7,523 bases of DNA. Source: an uncultured Coprococcus sp. GTDB taxonomy: Bacteria; Bacillota_A; Clostridia; Lachnospirales; Lachnospiraceae. Location: positions 1 to 7,523 of the forward strand of contig CAAGAB010000320.1 of assembly GCA_900767685.1 (NCBI GenBank), given 5' to 3'. Every line of letters begins with the position of its first letter. Positions within the stretch are counted from its first letter, which is position 1. Below, in pieces: positions 1 to 5,465 of this stretch. Below the pieces are notes generated by a model. The model was not told the DNA's origin. It worked only from the letters and a program-made list of their open reading frames with translations, and ran no database searches. The position numbers and the translations under genes are program-made.

Positions 1-70
1 ATATCTGGTCACAAATCTTGTCAGGATGTCCTTCTGTTACTGATTCCGATGTAAATAATCTTCTTTCCAT
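1..70 (-). CDS. metK: S-adenosylmethionine synthetase, N-terminal 23 codons (partial, runs off the left edge)
   Basis: The minus strand from base 70 reads [20 protein letters not shown] followed by DQI. This is the highly conserved N-terminus of methionine adenosyltransferase, including the S-V-T-E-G-H-P-D-K signature whose histidine and aspartate help bind ATP and metal. The enzyme makes S-adenosylmethionine from methionine and ATP in the cytosol. The ATG is at 68-70, with an AGGAAA ribosome binding site at 75-80. The rest of the gene lies outside the window. Directly upstream is a SAM-I riboswitch with a terminator, so the gene is under feedback control by its own product; this agrees with and strengthens the identification. 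Only the extreme N-terminus is visible, so nothing can be said about the intactness of the gene. Confidence 0.93.
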   Translation of the reverse strand, partial: MERRLFTSESVTEGHPDKICDQI

Positions 71-104
71 ACTGTTTCCTTTACTTTTTCCTTTCTTTTT
101 TGTA

Positions 105-135
105 CATAAGAAAAACCGCTTCATATGAGCGGTTT
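105..135 (-). terminator. Intrinsic terminator of the metK SAM riboswitch (expression platform)
   Basis: On the minus strand AAACCGCT (128-135) pairs perfectly with AGCGGTTT (113-120) across a 7-base loop and is followed by TTCTT, giving a run of five T with the end of the stem. It lies between the aptamer and the metK start, as expected for a transcriptional-attenuation riboswitch. The left arm can instead pair with the 3' side of the aptamer: GAGAGGCTTG (148-157) against CAAACCGCTC (127-136) gives 8 of 10 pairs. That forms a mutually exclusive antiterminator. Confidence 0.85.
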
Positions 136-152
136 GATCGTCTGTGTCAAGC

Positions 153-299
153 CTCTCATTGTTCGAACACGGATCACTCAGCACACCATACATACGCCAT
201 GCTTTCTTCCGCGTCGCTCAGGCCGGCACCTTCCGATATCTGTATCGGGGTTGCCATGGCTTCTCAGTCCCTTATGACTCCACCATTCTGAATAAGAGC
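153..299 (-). promoter_or_regulatory. SAM-I (S-box) riboswitch aptamer in the metK leader
   Basis: Read on the minus strand, the leader shows the conserved S-box blocks in order: CTCTTAT-TCAGA, GGTGGAG, GGGACTG, GAAGCC, GGCAACC and GGAAGGTGC. The closing helix P1 is visible as CTCTTAT (292-298) pairing with ATGAGAG (153-159), with one G-U pair. The aptamer is about 146 nt, at the long end for the class because the last helix arm (around 160-205) is extended. Known S-box RNAs bind S-adenosylmethionine; binding stabilises P1, which here frees the terminator at 105-135 and would stop metK transcription when SAM is plentiful. I could not fold the RNA computationally, so the inner helices are assigned by motif only. 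Confidence 0.92.
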
Positions 300-329
300 G
301 TTTTTCTAATATTTATAAATGCAATCATT

Positions 330-358
330 ACTCTATATCATCAAAGCTCAATAGTCAA
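330..358 (-). promoter_or_regulatory. Candidate sigma-A promoter for metK
   Basis: On the minus strand TTGACT (353-358) is a 5/6 match to a -35 box. Two -10 choices overlap downstream: TAGAGT (330-335) with a 17-base spacer, or TATAGA (332-337) with a 15-base spacer. Either would start the transcript about 25-30 bases before the riboswitch. A TATAAA at 312-317 is an alternative -10, but I see no good -35 for it. Confidence 0.45.
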
Positions 359-403
359 CAGTTATTTTCCCATATATGCCTGATCAGTGAATCTCTTTCA
401 TAC

Positions 404-432
404 TTGTAAAATTTTGTCACATGGGTTACAAT
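404..432 (+). promoter_or_regulatory. Sigma-A promoter of the HIT-family gene
   Basis: TTGTAA (404-409) and TACAAT (427-432) are separated by exactly 17 bases, which places the start of transcription near 439, just ahead of the AGGAGG ribosome binding site at 447-452. It diverges from the metK promoter without overlapping it. Confidence 0.65.
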
Positions 433-462
433 GGAAAAAGGCGATGAGGAGGTAGAACTTTT

Positions 463-879
463 ATGAACAAAGATGATTGTATTTTTTGTAAGATAGCCAA
501 TGGTGAGATTCCATCAGCAACTGTATACGAAGACAGTGTGTGCAGAGTTATCCTTGATGTGAATCCTGCGAATAAAGGACATGCGCTCATAATTCCTAAA
601 GAACATTTTGATGATATATATAGTATAGATGCTGAGACAGCAGCTAAGATATTTACTATTGCTACGGAGGTTGCAAAGGCTCAGAAGGCAGAGCTGAATC
701 CGGACGGTTTGAATATATTACAGAATAACGGAGAAGCAGCAGGTCAGACAGTATTCCACTTTCATATGCACCTTGTCCCAAGATATATCAAGGATAATGT
801 GACTATGACATGGATACCTGGCAAAGCAGACACAGAGGAGCTGTCTACATTGTCTAAGGCGCTCAGAAAGAGAATCTAG
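463..879 (+). CDS. HIT-family nucleotide-binding hydrolase (Hit/HINT type)
   Basis: This 138-residue protein matches the usual length of bacterial HIT proteins. The histidine triad is visible as H99-F-H101-M-H103-L-V; by family knowledge the middle histidine is the nucleophile that hydrolyses nucleoside phosphoramidates or dinucleoside polyphosphates. An N-terminal C6-x-x-C9 with H48 and H99 forms the likely structural zinc site, as in the B. subtilis Hit type. The conserved segments around N35-x-x-N/KGH40 and I43-I-P-K-x-H48 are present. The ATG has an AGGAGG ribosome binding site at 447-452, about 10 bases upstream. The gene has its own promoter and a terminator 37 bases after its stop, so it is probably transcribed alone. 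It is divergent from metK, which may reflect only conserved gene order. The physiological substrate cannot be read from the sequence. Confidence 0.93.
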   Translation: MNKDDCIFCKIANGEIPSATVYEDSVCRVILDVNPANKGHALIIPKEHFDDIYSIDAETAAKIFTIATEVAKAQKAELNPDGLNILQNNGEAAGQTVFHFHMHLVPRYIKDNVTMTWIPGKADTEELSTLSKALRKRI

Positions 880-916
880 ACGATTACAGATAGATATATA
901 AGTTTTGTGAGAAGAG

Positions 917-954
917 CAGCACATGATAAACCGAAAGTCATGTGCTGTTTTTTT
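917..954 (+). terminator. Intrinsic terminator after the HIT-family gene
   Basis: A perfect 10-bp stem, CAGCACATGA (917-926) with TCATGTGCTG (938-947), encloses an 11-base loop and is followed by seven T (948-954). It separates the HIT gene from the TraX-family gene. Confidence 0.93.
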
Positions 955-1066
955 GACTCGCATTGGCATAGGACCGGGATCGTGATCGGGCGATGCCTTG
1001 GCAAGTGATTCATGCGATAAAACATAATTATGCGCGGATGGCATACGACATAGCAAGGGAGAAAAT

Positions 1067-1843
1067 GTGGAGAGAAAATTAGCAACTGGCAGGAGCAAAA
1101 AAAATATAGATATAAGAATCCTTTCTTCAAACGCATTGAAGATCACGGCCTGTATATGTATGCTTATAGATCATGTGGGGCTTGTACTCATGAACAATGA
1201 CCGATACATGCGGGCTGTGGGACGCCTAGCATTTCCAATATTTGCCTTTCTGGTAGTGCAGGGATTTATGCATACGTCAGACATAAGGAGATATTTTTTG
1301 AGAATGGCGGCATTTGCGCTGATATCAGAGATTCCATTTGACCTTGCGATACATGACAGACTGTGGTATCCGGGAGCACAGAATGTATTCTTTACACTGG
1401 CAGTCGGCCTGTTCGTTATATATTCCATGGAGAGCCGCGGCCGACTTGGAGCATGGCGTGTAGAGATAGCAATTGCAGCTACACTGATCGCTGAGTTTCT
1501 GAGATTCGATTATGGAATGGCAGGGGTTGGTGTGATACTTGTATTTTACTGGTGTGAGAAAGAGAGGCGGACAGAGCTGCCAGCAGATGGAGATCCGGTT
1601 GGGAAAATATCGTACTTCAGCCTCAGGCAGAATATAGAGGCGATCATAATAAGTACGATCACGTATGTGCTGTGCCTTGGAATGAGACAGTTGTATGCAC
1701 TGCCGGCGCTCATCCCGATAAATATGTACAATGGAAAGCGCGGTAGATTGAACCTGAAATACGTGTTTTATACATTCTACCCGGTGCACTTGTTTATCAT
1801 ATGGCTTATTATGATTTTGTCATCCTTTTATCATCTTTCTTGA
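1067..1843 (+). CDS. TraX-family integral membrane protein (probable acyltransferase)
   Basis: A 258-residue, strongly hydrophobic protein with about seven or eight likely membrane segments. It shows the TraX family pattern: an N-terminal segment ALKITACICMLIDHVG (residues 23-38, with the conserved D35-H36), GRLAFPIFAF (52-61), SEIPFD (87-92) and NVFFTLAVGL (106-115). The founding member, F-plasmid TraX, acetylates pilin, but chromosomal homologues are widespread in Firmicutes without any conjugation genes. None are visible here, so the acyl acceptor is unknown. The start is GTG at 1067 with AAGGGAG at 1055-1061, five bases upstream; the ATG at 1065 opens a frame that stops after five codons. 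No clear promoter is seen: TTGGCA (998-1003) and CATAAT (1023-1028) are spaced 19 bases apart. No terminator with a T-run lies directly after the stop. Confidence 0.82.
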   Translation: MERKLATGRSKKNIDIRILSSNALKITACICMLIDHVGLVLMNNDRYMRAVGRLAFPIFAFLVVQGFMHTSDIRRYFLRMAAFALISEIPFDLAIHDRLWYPGAQNVFFTLAVGLFVIYSMESRGRLGAWRVEIAIAATLIAEFLRFDYGMAGVGVILVFYWCEKERRTELPADGDPVGKISYFSLRQNIEAIIISTITYVLCLGMRQLYALPALIPINMYNGKRGRLNLKYVFYTFYPVHLFIIWLIMILSSFYHLS

Positions 1844-1910
1844 TATTATATATCTAAGCGACCAGAAAGTTCAAGGAAATGGGGAAAAAGTAATACACGA
1901 CCAAGGACGC

Positions 1911-1947
1911 AAATGTCAACCTAGTATTATTTTTATGGTTGACATTT
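1911..1947. promoter_or_regulatory. BirA-type operator 1 upstream of bioY
   Basis: AAATGTCAACC (1911-1921) and GGTTGACATTT (1937-1947) form a perfect 11-bp inverted repeat around a 15-base spacer. This matches the form of known Firmicute biotin-repressor sites (TGTxAAC, 14-16 bases, GTTxACA). The right arm contains the -35 box of the bioY promoter, so bound BirA-biotinyl-AMP would block RNA polymerase. Its presence before a BioY gene is mutually supporting. Confidence 0.88.
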
Positions 1948-1967
1948 TGATATATGCACTATATAAT
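1939..1967 (+). promoter_or_regulatory. Full-consensus sigma-A promoter of bioY
   Basis: TTGACA (1939-1944) and TATAAT (1962-1967) are both perfect consensus hexamers separated by exactly 17 bases. The -35 lies inside operator 1 and the -10 overlaps the first bases of operator 2. The predicted start near 1974 leaves a leader of about 150 nt before bioY. Confidence 0.88.
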
Positions 1968-2000
1968 GTCAACCATAGCCCTTGTGTATAGGTTAACATT
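1965..2000. promoter_or_regulatory. BirA-type operator 2 upstream of bioY
   Basis: AATGTCAACC (1965-1974) and GGTTAACATT (1991-2000) form an inverted repeat with one mismatch and a 16-base spacer. It shares its arm sequence with operator 1 and covers the end of the -10 box, the transcription start and the first transcribed bases. Two operators on either side of one promoter suggest tight or cooperative repression by biotin-loaded BirA. Confidence 0.85.
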
Positions 2001-2043
2001 CCAGGCAGTATTCAGCATCAGCCCGCTGGAACTACCTGGTTTT
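2001..2043 (+). terminator. Leader hairpin with T-run between the bioY promoter and bioY (possible attenuator)
   Basis: CCAGG (2001-2005) pairs with CCTGG (2035-2039). The stem continues inward with AGT/ACT after one C-A mismatch and TTCAGC/GCTGGA after one bulge, leaving an 8-base loop; TTTTGTT follows. It lies inside the predicted bioY transcript, so it may act as an attenuator or an RNA-stability element. It could instead be a leaky terminator for upstream read-through from traX. The T-run is only four bases, so strength is uncertain. Confidence 0.45.
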
Positions 2044-2126
2044 GTTATGAACAGTCAAAAAACTGATCAGTATATAGCGGCTATTGCGATAATAATCAAA
2101 TATAATTAACTGGAGGACTAAACACC

Positions 2127-2714
2127 ATGAAAAACAAATTTACAACTGTCGAGCTGGTTATGATGGCTATGTTTACAGCCATCCTCTGTGTATCTGCTTA
2201 CCTGAGCATTCCTACACCGCTTCCAAACGCAGCTCACATAACACTTCTCAACTTTATGATCATACTCATTGCTCTTGTATTTGAGCTTAGGGATTCAACA
2301 ATCATCATCGCCCTGTGGATGATCCTCGGCGCAATAGGTGTTCCGGTATTTATCGGAGGAGGCTCAGGACTTGGATATCTCTTCGGAGTATTTGGCGGCT
2401 ATACATTCTCGTTCATAATCGCCTCAGTAGTGATCGGATTGATAAAGGGCAAGAAATACAACAGACTTACATATACATTATTCGCTATTCTTGGAGTTGT
2501 ATTGATCGATATAATCGGTATGATATGGTGGAAGTTCAACGGAAACCTCACATGGAAAGTTGCTTTCCTTTCAGGATTCGTTGCATTCATCCCTCTTGAT
2601 CTTCTCAAGGCTGTGGTAGCTGCCCAGCTTGTACCACTGTTTTCCAGACTTCTCCCTGATAAGTCAGACAGCAAGCAGGAAACAGATGTTGCAAAGGCAT
2701 CTGCTACAGAGTAA
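2127..2714 (+). CDS. bioY: Biotin transporter BioY (ECF S component)
   Basis: A 195-residue membrane protein with about six hydrophobic segments, the usual size for BioY. The family's signature loop is present: G-V-P-V-F-I-G-G-G-S-G-L-G-Y-L-F-G-V-F-G (residues 71-90), followed by GY in the next helix. BioY is the membrane substrate-binding subunit that captures biotin at high affinity and works with a shared ECF energising module (EcfT and two ATPases). No such genes are nearby, so it would rely on a module encoded elsewhere or act alone. The ATG at 2127 has a TGGAGGA ribosome binding site at 2111-2117. The tail after about residue 180 is polar and poorly conserved. Two BirA operators and a consensus promoter upstream give independent evidence that the substrate is biotin. 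A terminator follows, so the gene is monocistronic. Confidence 0.95.
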   Translation: MKNKFTTVELVMMAMFTAILCVSAYLSIPTPLPNAAHITLLNFMIILIALVFELRDSTIIIALWMILGAIGVPVFIGGGSGLGYLFGVFGGYTFSFIIASVVIGLIKGKKYNRLTYTLFAILGVVLIDIIGMIWWKFNGNLTWKVAFLSGFVAFIPLDLLKAVVAAQLVPLFSRLLPDKSDSKQETDVAKASATE

Positions 2715-2782
2715 AATATCCGACACAGGAGACATGCAAAACGCTCTCTCATACTTCTGTTTCAATGTATTATAAGAACATC

Positions 2783-2842
2783 CGCCGTATACGTCTGTTG
2801 GCTACAAAGTATATCCAGCAGTAATATACGGCGTTTTTTTTT
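2783..2842 (+). terminator. Intrinsic terminator after bioY
   Basis: CGCCGTATA (2783-2791) pairs perfectly with TATACGGCG (2825-2833), with a second inner stem CTGTTGG/CCAGCAG (2795-2801 with 2815-2821, one wobble), followed by nine T (2834-2842). Confidence 0.92.
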
Positions 2843-2848
2843 GCGTTT

Positions 2849-2875
2849 TTGTTTAGTAAATATATTTACTAGAAT
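2849..2875 (+). promoter_or_regulatory. Weak candidate promoter of the XRE-family gene
   Basis: TTGTTT (2849-2854) and TAGAAT (2870-2875) are spaced 15 bases apart; shifting the -35 one base (TTTGTT) gives 16. The perfect palindrome at 2854-2871 fills the space between them, which is the usual place for an operator. No better promoter is seen before the start codon. Confidence 0.35.
2854..2871. promoter_or_regulatory. Perfect 18-bp palindrome, candidate operator of the XRE-family gene
   Basis: TAGTAAATATATTTACTA is identical to its reverse complement across 18 bases. It sits 50 bases before the start of a helix-turn-helix gene and between candidate -35 and -10 boxes. A dimeric XRE protein binding its own promoter is common, so autoregulation is the simplest inference. 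The AT-rich centre could also arise by chance more easily than a GC-rich one, but the TAGTAAA arms are specific. Confidence 0.55.
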
Positions 2876-2921
2876 CCCAAGTGGCATCACGTCCTATGCT
2901 ATCATTTTTCTAGGTGAGAGC

Positions 2922-3260
2922 ATGAATTATACTTATTTTGAAGATGAAAAAAAATATATACAGCGTATACGTGAGCTGAGAGAGGACCACGATTATTCAC
3001 AGAAATACGTGGCTGATTATCTATGCACATCTCAGACCATGTACGCGCGTTACGAACGAGATGCCAGCGCTATGCCTATCCGCCATCTCTTATATCTTGC
3101 AAAACTCTATAACGTATCCTCCGACTACATCCTCGGGTTGACAGATCTGCCATCCACTTATGACGACATAATAAATGAGTTGGCGACAGGCGAATCCGCA
3201 GCAGCCAGGGACAAGTCACACTCCGACAAATACTCATTCCGGTGGAAATCACCAAAGTAA
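2922..3260 (+). CDS. XRE-family helix-turn-helix transcriptional regulator
   Basis: A 112-residue protein whose centre (about residues 14-72) is a Cro/C1-type helix-turn-helix domain. Within it are I-R-E-L-R-E-D (16-22), S-Q-K-Y-V-A-D-Y-L as helix 2 (26-34) and S-Q-T-M-Y-A-R-Y-E-R-D as recognition helix 3 (37-47). The domain ends in the typical Y-N-V-S-S-D-Y-I-L-G (63-72). The remaining 40 residues are polar and match no domain I recognise, with a basic end. I chose the ATG at 2922 because AGGTGAG at 2912-2918 precedes it; the frame can be extended upstream to a TTG at 2841, but that lies in the bioY terminator and lacks a binding site. The palindrome at 2854-2871 suggests autoregulation. The target genes are unknown, and neither neighbour is clearly functionally linked. 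Confidence 0.86.
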   Translation: MNYTYFEDEKKYIQRIRELREDHDYSQKYVADYLCTSQTMYARYERDASAMPIRHLLYLAKLYNVSSDYILGLTDLPSTYDDIINELATGESAAARDKSHSDKYSFRWKSPK

Positions 3261-3265
3261 CCGTC

Positions 3266-3384
3266 ACGGATGCATGCGTAACAATAGAGAATCATGAGTT
3301 CTGACAGCATACTAAGGGACGGATGTGCATTCGGTCCTCCATCGCCCGATAGAGGATCATGCGTTCTAACAACATACTAATGGG
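3266..3384. repeat. Two-copy imperfect tandem repeat between the XRE gene and sipL
   Basis: Copy A (3266-3318, 53 bases) and copy B (3319-3384, 66 bases) each begin ACGGATG and end with a shared block of about 36 bases: 3283-3318 and 3348-3384, both containing ATAGAG, ATCATG, GTTCT and CATACTAA, about 31 positions identical. Copy B has about 13 extra bases in the middle and runs over the last two sense codons and the stop of sipL. This looks like a local duplication of the sipL 3' end. No T-run terminator for either converging gene is seen here. Confidence 0.75.
3335..3356 (-). other. Hairpin just after sipL, without a T-run
   Basis: On the minus strand TCCTC-T-ATC pairs with GAT-G-GAGGA around a GGGC loop, giving nine pairs including one T-G wobble. 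On the plus strand the same position is an A-C mismatch, so the structure favours the sipL transcript. There is no T-run after it, so it may be a 3' stabilising or termination-assisting hairpin. Its left arm comes from bases present only in repeat copy B. Confidence 0.4.
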
Positions 3385-4939
3385 GCACACATTTGACCAC
3401 TATCAGCTTATCGCCCTTCTGTATCTTATCATCTTCAATGTTATTTAGCTTCCGTATCGAGTCCAGGCTTGAATAATACTGTTTTGCTATCGACCATATA
3501 CTGTCTCCATCTTTTACCACATATCCCACAATTCCCGGTGATTCAGCTTTTTTCTTCATATCCACAGGTGCAACAGTCATATCATTTATAACCTCTATCT
3601 CTTTTCGCGTAAATATCGTCATCCCCATATCCACTATCGCTTTCATCTCAACCTCATCACTGCCCGGAAGAGTTGCTGAGATCTGACTGAGGGCAGGAGT
3701 TATCCTGATAGAATCCTGTGGTCGCAGCGGTATTGTCTCAAGCCGGTAAGTGAACGGTGCCGCTATCTCCATCTGGCAGAGAGGTCTGCTGTCATCAGAT
3801 GAAACATACATGATTGAAGCTTTTACTGCTCCATCCACTATCACCGCATCATCCGAGGGCTTCACGTCATCTATATCCACAATACCTGTGATATTTACAA
3901 CCTGAAGTATAGCTGGCTGACTGCTCTTTATCCTTTCTTTTTTTACCACCTTGGTCTTGGCGTTATTCCTCATCAACAGATTCTCGTAGCTGAAACCTGA
4001 CCTGACAGGTTCAACCTCAGCAGAATAAGAAAACATATCTCGAAGAAGTTCTGTCTCAACATCCTCATATACCTTTACGTCCAGGTTAAGGCTGCTCTCA
4101 ACCTGCAGTATCCTGTCTTCTCCATGTTCATCAGCCCTCACCGACACAACCCCTCGTCCGACTGATATGATGTCATCCAATATCATATCCTCATCTATGC
4201 CATCGCAGCTTATGGTGTCCTGGAACTCTCTGGATGCGTTCACATACTGTACCGGCGCCAGTTCATCCTCTGGTCTGTATATGACAAATATATCCATTCT
4301 GCCGCTTATATGAACCCCCATATCAGTCGCCCGGCTCTCCAGCTCCGCAAATGTCACCTGATCCCACAAAATCCGTCCTATATCAGGTTTGTTGGCAGGG
4401 ATCTCCACGTCTTCCTTCAACTTCACCATATCTCTCGACGATGCCACAACATTGGTAAAACATATCTTTTCAGTCATGCATTCTATACCGGAACCATTTG
4501 CTATTCCCGATGCACCCTCCACCACAGCCTGTTGACACGCCCATAGTTTTATCTGAATCAGCCCTCTGACCTCATATTTGCGGGAATTTATCACAGTAAC
4601 ATACAGATCTTCAAGGGTGCTCTGCAGCGATACCTTATCCCCCGGCATCAATCCGTCAGCATTGATCATCTCCTCAAACGGAATGTCTCCTTCGTGATTT
4701 TCAAACATGCTTCCATCGCTGTCAGTCTGATAAAGGATCGCATAATTCACACTACCCGATATCCTTACCCTTCCCTCCAGCACCTCCGTCTCATCGAGAG
4801 ATATCTGTCCCTTACTGGCGATAAACCTGTCTATGTCACCTTTTGCATCCGGTACATTGAAATCATCATCCACAGTAAATTCCATGTATTTAGCAGTCTT
4901 CAGATTGGTTGTTGTTATCCTGTTCTTGATCAGCTCCAT
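3377..4939 (-). CDS. sipL: SipL-like spore morphogenesis protein (SPOCS/DUF3794 repeats plus LysM)
   Basis: With the start chosen here the protein has 520 residues, close to clostridial SipL. Three DUF3794/SPOCS-like segments can be followed (about residues 15-135, 150-300 and 345-460), with repeats of the pattern F/V-x-V-P-x-x-K-x-D-I and G-x-x-x-I-x-Y. The last 50 residues form a LysM domain (V-V-K-D-G-D-S-I-W-S-I-A-K-Q-Y to G-D-K-L-I-V-V). In Clostridioides difficile SipL works in the mother cell, binds SpoIVA through its LysM domain and is needed to attach the coat to the forespore. I chose ATG 4937-4939 (MELIKNRITT), with GGAG 11 bases upstream; a GTG at 4987 would add 16 residues (MVYWFIVKKK...) but has a poor binding site. 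A PrcB-like gene lies 72 bases upstream on the same strand, with no terminator between them, so co-transcription is likely. Confidence 0.88.
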   Translation of the reverse strand: MELIKNRITTTNLKTAKYMEFTVDDDFNVPDAKGDIDRFIASKGQISLDETEVLEGRVRISGSVNYAILYQTDSDGSMFENHEGDIPFEEMINADGLMPGDKVSLQSTLEDLYVTVINSRKYEVRGLIQIKLWACQQAVVEGASGIANGSGIECMTEKICFTNVVASSRDMVKLKEDVEIPANKPDIGRILWDQVTFAELESRATDMGVHISGRMDIFVIYRPEDELAPVQYVNASREFQDTISCDGIDEDMILDDIISVGRGVVSVRADEHGEDRILQVESSLNLDVKVYEDVETELLRDMFSYSAEVEPVRSGFSYENLLMRNNAKTKVVKKERIKSSQPAILQVVNITGIVDIDDVKPSDDAVIVDGAVKASIMYVSSDDSRPLCQMEIAAPFTYRLETIPLRPQDSIRITPALSQISATLPGSDEVEMKAIVDMGMTIFTRKEIEVINDMTVAPVDMKKKAESPGIVGYVVKDGDSIWSIAKQYYSSLDSIRKLNNIEDDKIQKGDKLIVVKCVPH

Positions 4940-5011
4940 ATCATTTTCCACTCCACTTTTCTTTTTTACTATAAACCAATACACCACACGCTCTTTATAA
5001 CGATATATTCT

Positions 5012-5461
5012 CTACTTAAACACTACAGGCATATCCATCTTCATTATTCTTATAACAGTATATGGGAACGATACTCCATCACCCTTTACCCCATCTGACG
5101 GAGTAGCAGTCTGTCTGAGTATAGACTTCACATATATTGCATTATCATCCTTATACATCTCATCGATCACCATTCCTACATCATCTCTTTCCTGCATTCC
5201 GGCCGCCATAACTATATATGTATATGTACTGTTGGAATAAACCAGATTAAATGGCTTTTCTTTCTTCTTGTCGATTATTGTCACCAGCTCATCCGGCAGC
5301 ATAGTCTCATCGCACACATCATACATTAGTTTTTCCCCATCGTCTGAAATATCAAATCTGCCACATCCGGTACATATTTCCGCAATAACGACCATGGCTA
5401 TAATGATCAGCACCAGCCTGCCACATAGCCAGCCACGCTTATATGACTGCCCATTTTCCAC
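5012..5461 (-). CDS. Small membrane-anchored protein with a PrcB-like C-terminal domain
   Basis: The protein has 149 residues from the GTG chosen here. A basic N-terminus (Y7-K-R-G-W) leads into one hydrophobic segment (about 15-29) ending in I-C30-T-G-C33-G, so it is exported and anchored. C33 resembles a lipobox cysteine, but the -3 position is cysteine rather than leucine, so lipidation is doubtful. The C-terminal half (about 80-147) has the pattern of the PrcB C-terminal domain: a Y-T-Y-I-V strand, then I-Y-V-K-S, a variable loop, S-F-P-Y-T-V-I-R-I and a closing M-P-V-V-F. PrcB was described in the Treponema denticola dentilisin protease complex; many Firmicute homologues have no known job. 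Its position just upstream of sipL suggests a link to spore envelope assembly, which is inference only. The domain call rests on pattern recall, not on a search. Confidence 0.6.
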   Translation of the reverse strand: MENGQSYKRGWLCGRLVLIIIAMVVIAEICTGCGRFDISDDGEKLMYDVCDETMLPDELVTIIDKKKEKPFNLVYSNSTYTYIVMAAGMQERDDVGMVIDEMYKDDNAIYVKSILRQTATPSDGVKGDGVSFPYTVIRIMKMDMPVVFK

Positions 5462-5465
5462 GTAC

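Noticed and set aside
965..997. GGCAT/ATGCC inverted repeat enclosing two GATC sites before traX
   Set aside because: The stem is only five pairs with a mostly unpaired interior, and no T-run or operator-like symmetry is present.
998..1032. TTGGCA and CATAAT (the latter part of palindrome CATAATTATG) as a traX promoter
   Set aside because: The 19-base spacing is too long for a confident call, and the palindrome is short and AT-rich. It is mentioned only within the traX entry.
718..1146. Open frame of 142 codons on the minus strand overlapping the HIT gene end and the TraX gene start
   Set aside because: It crosses the strong terminator at 917-954 and the ends of two well-supported genes, and the translation resembles no family.
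1325..1789. Open frame of 154 codons on the minus strand opposite the TraX-family gene
   Set aside because: It lies entirely antisense to a gene with clear family motifs, its translation is rich in cysteine, histidine and arginine without recognisable structure, and it has no ribosome binding site.
2101..2106. A TATAAT just before bioY as a second promoter
   Set aside because: No -35-like hexamer lies 16-18 bases upstream, and a start there would leave almost no leader before the ribosome binding site.
2734..2775. Tiny frame of 13 codons (MQNALSYFCFNVL) with AGGAG just upstream, between bioY and its terminator
   Set aside because: The binding site is only about two bases from the ATG, the peptide is very short, and nothing indicates conservation.
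2841..2921. N-terminal extension of the XRE protein from a TTG at 2841
   Set aside because: The TTG lies in the T-run of the bioY terminator, and the extension would cover the palindrome and promoter. The ATG at 2922 has a proper binding site and starts next to the conserved domain.
3266..3384. The tandem repeat as a CRISPR array or attachment site
   Set aside because: There are only two copies, they differ in length and at several positions, there is no regular spacer, and no cas or integrase gene is nearby.
4694..5098. Open frame of 134 codons on the plus strand opposite sipL and the PrcB-like gene
   Set aside because: It is antisense to the N-terminal part of sipL and the junction with the PrcB-like gene. 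The peptide is low in acidic residues and looks like a shadow translation.
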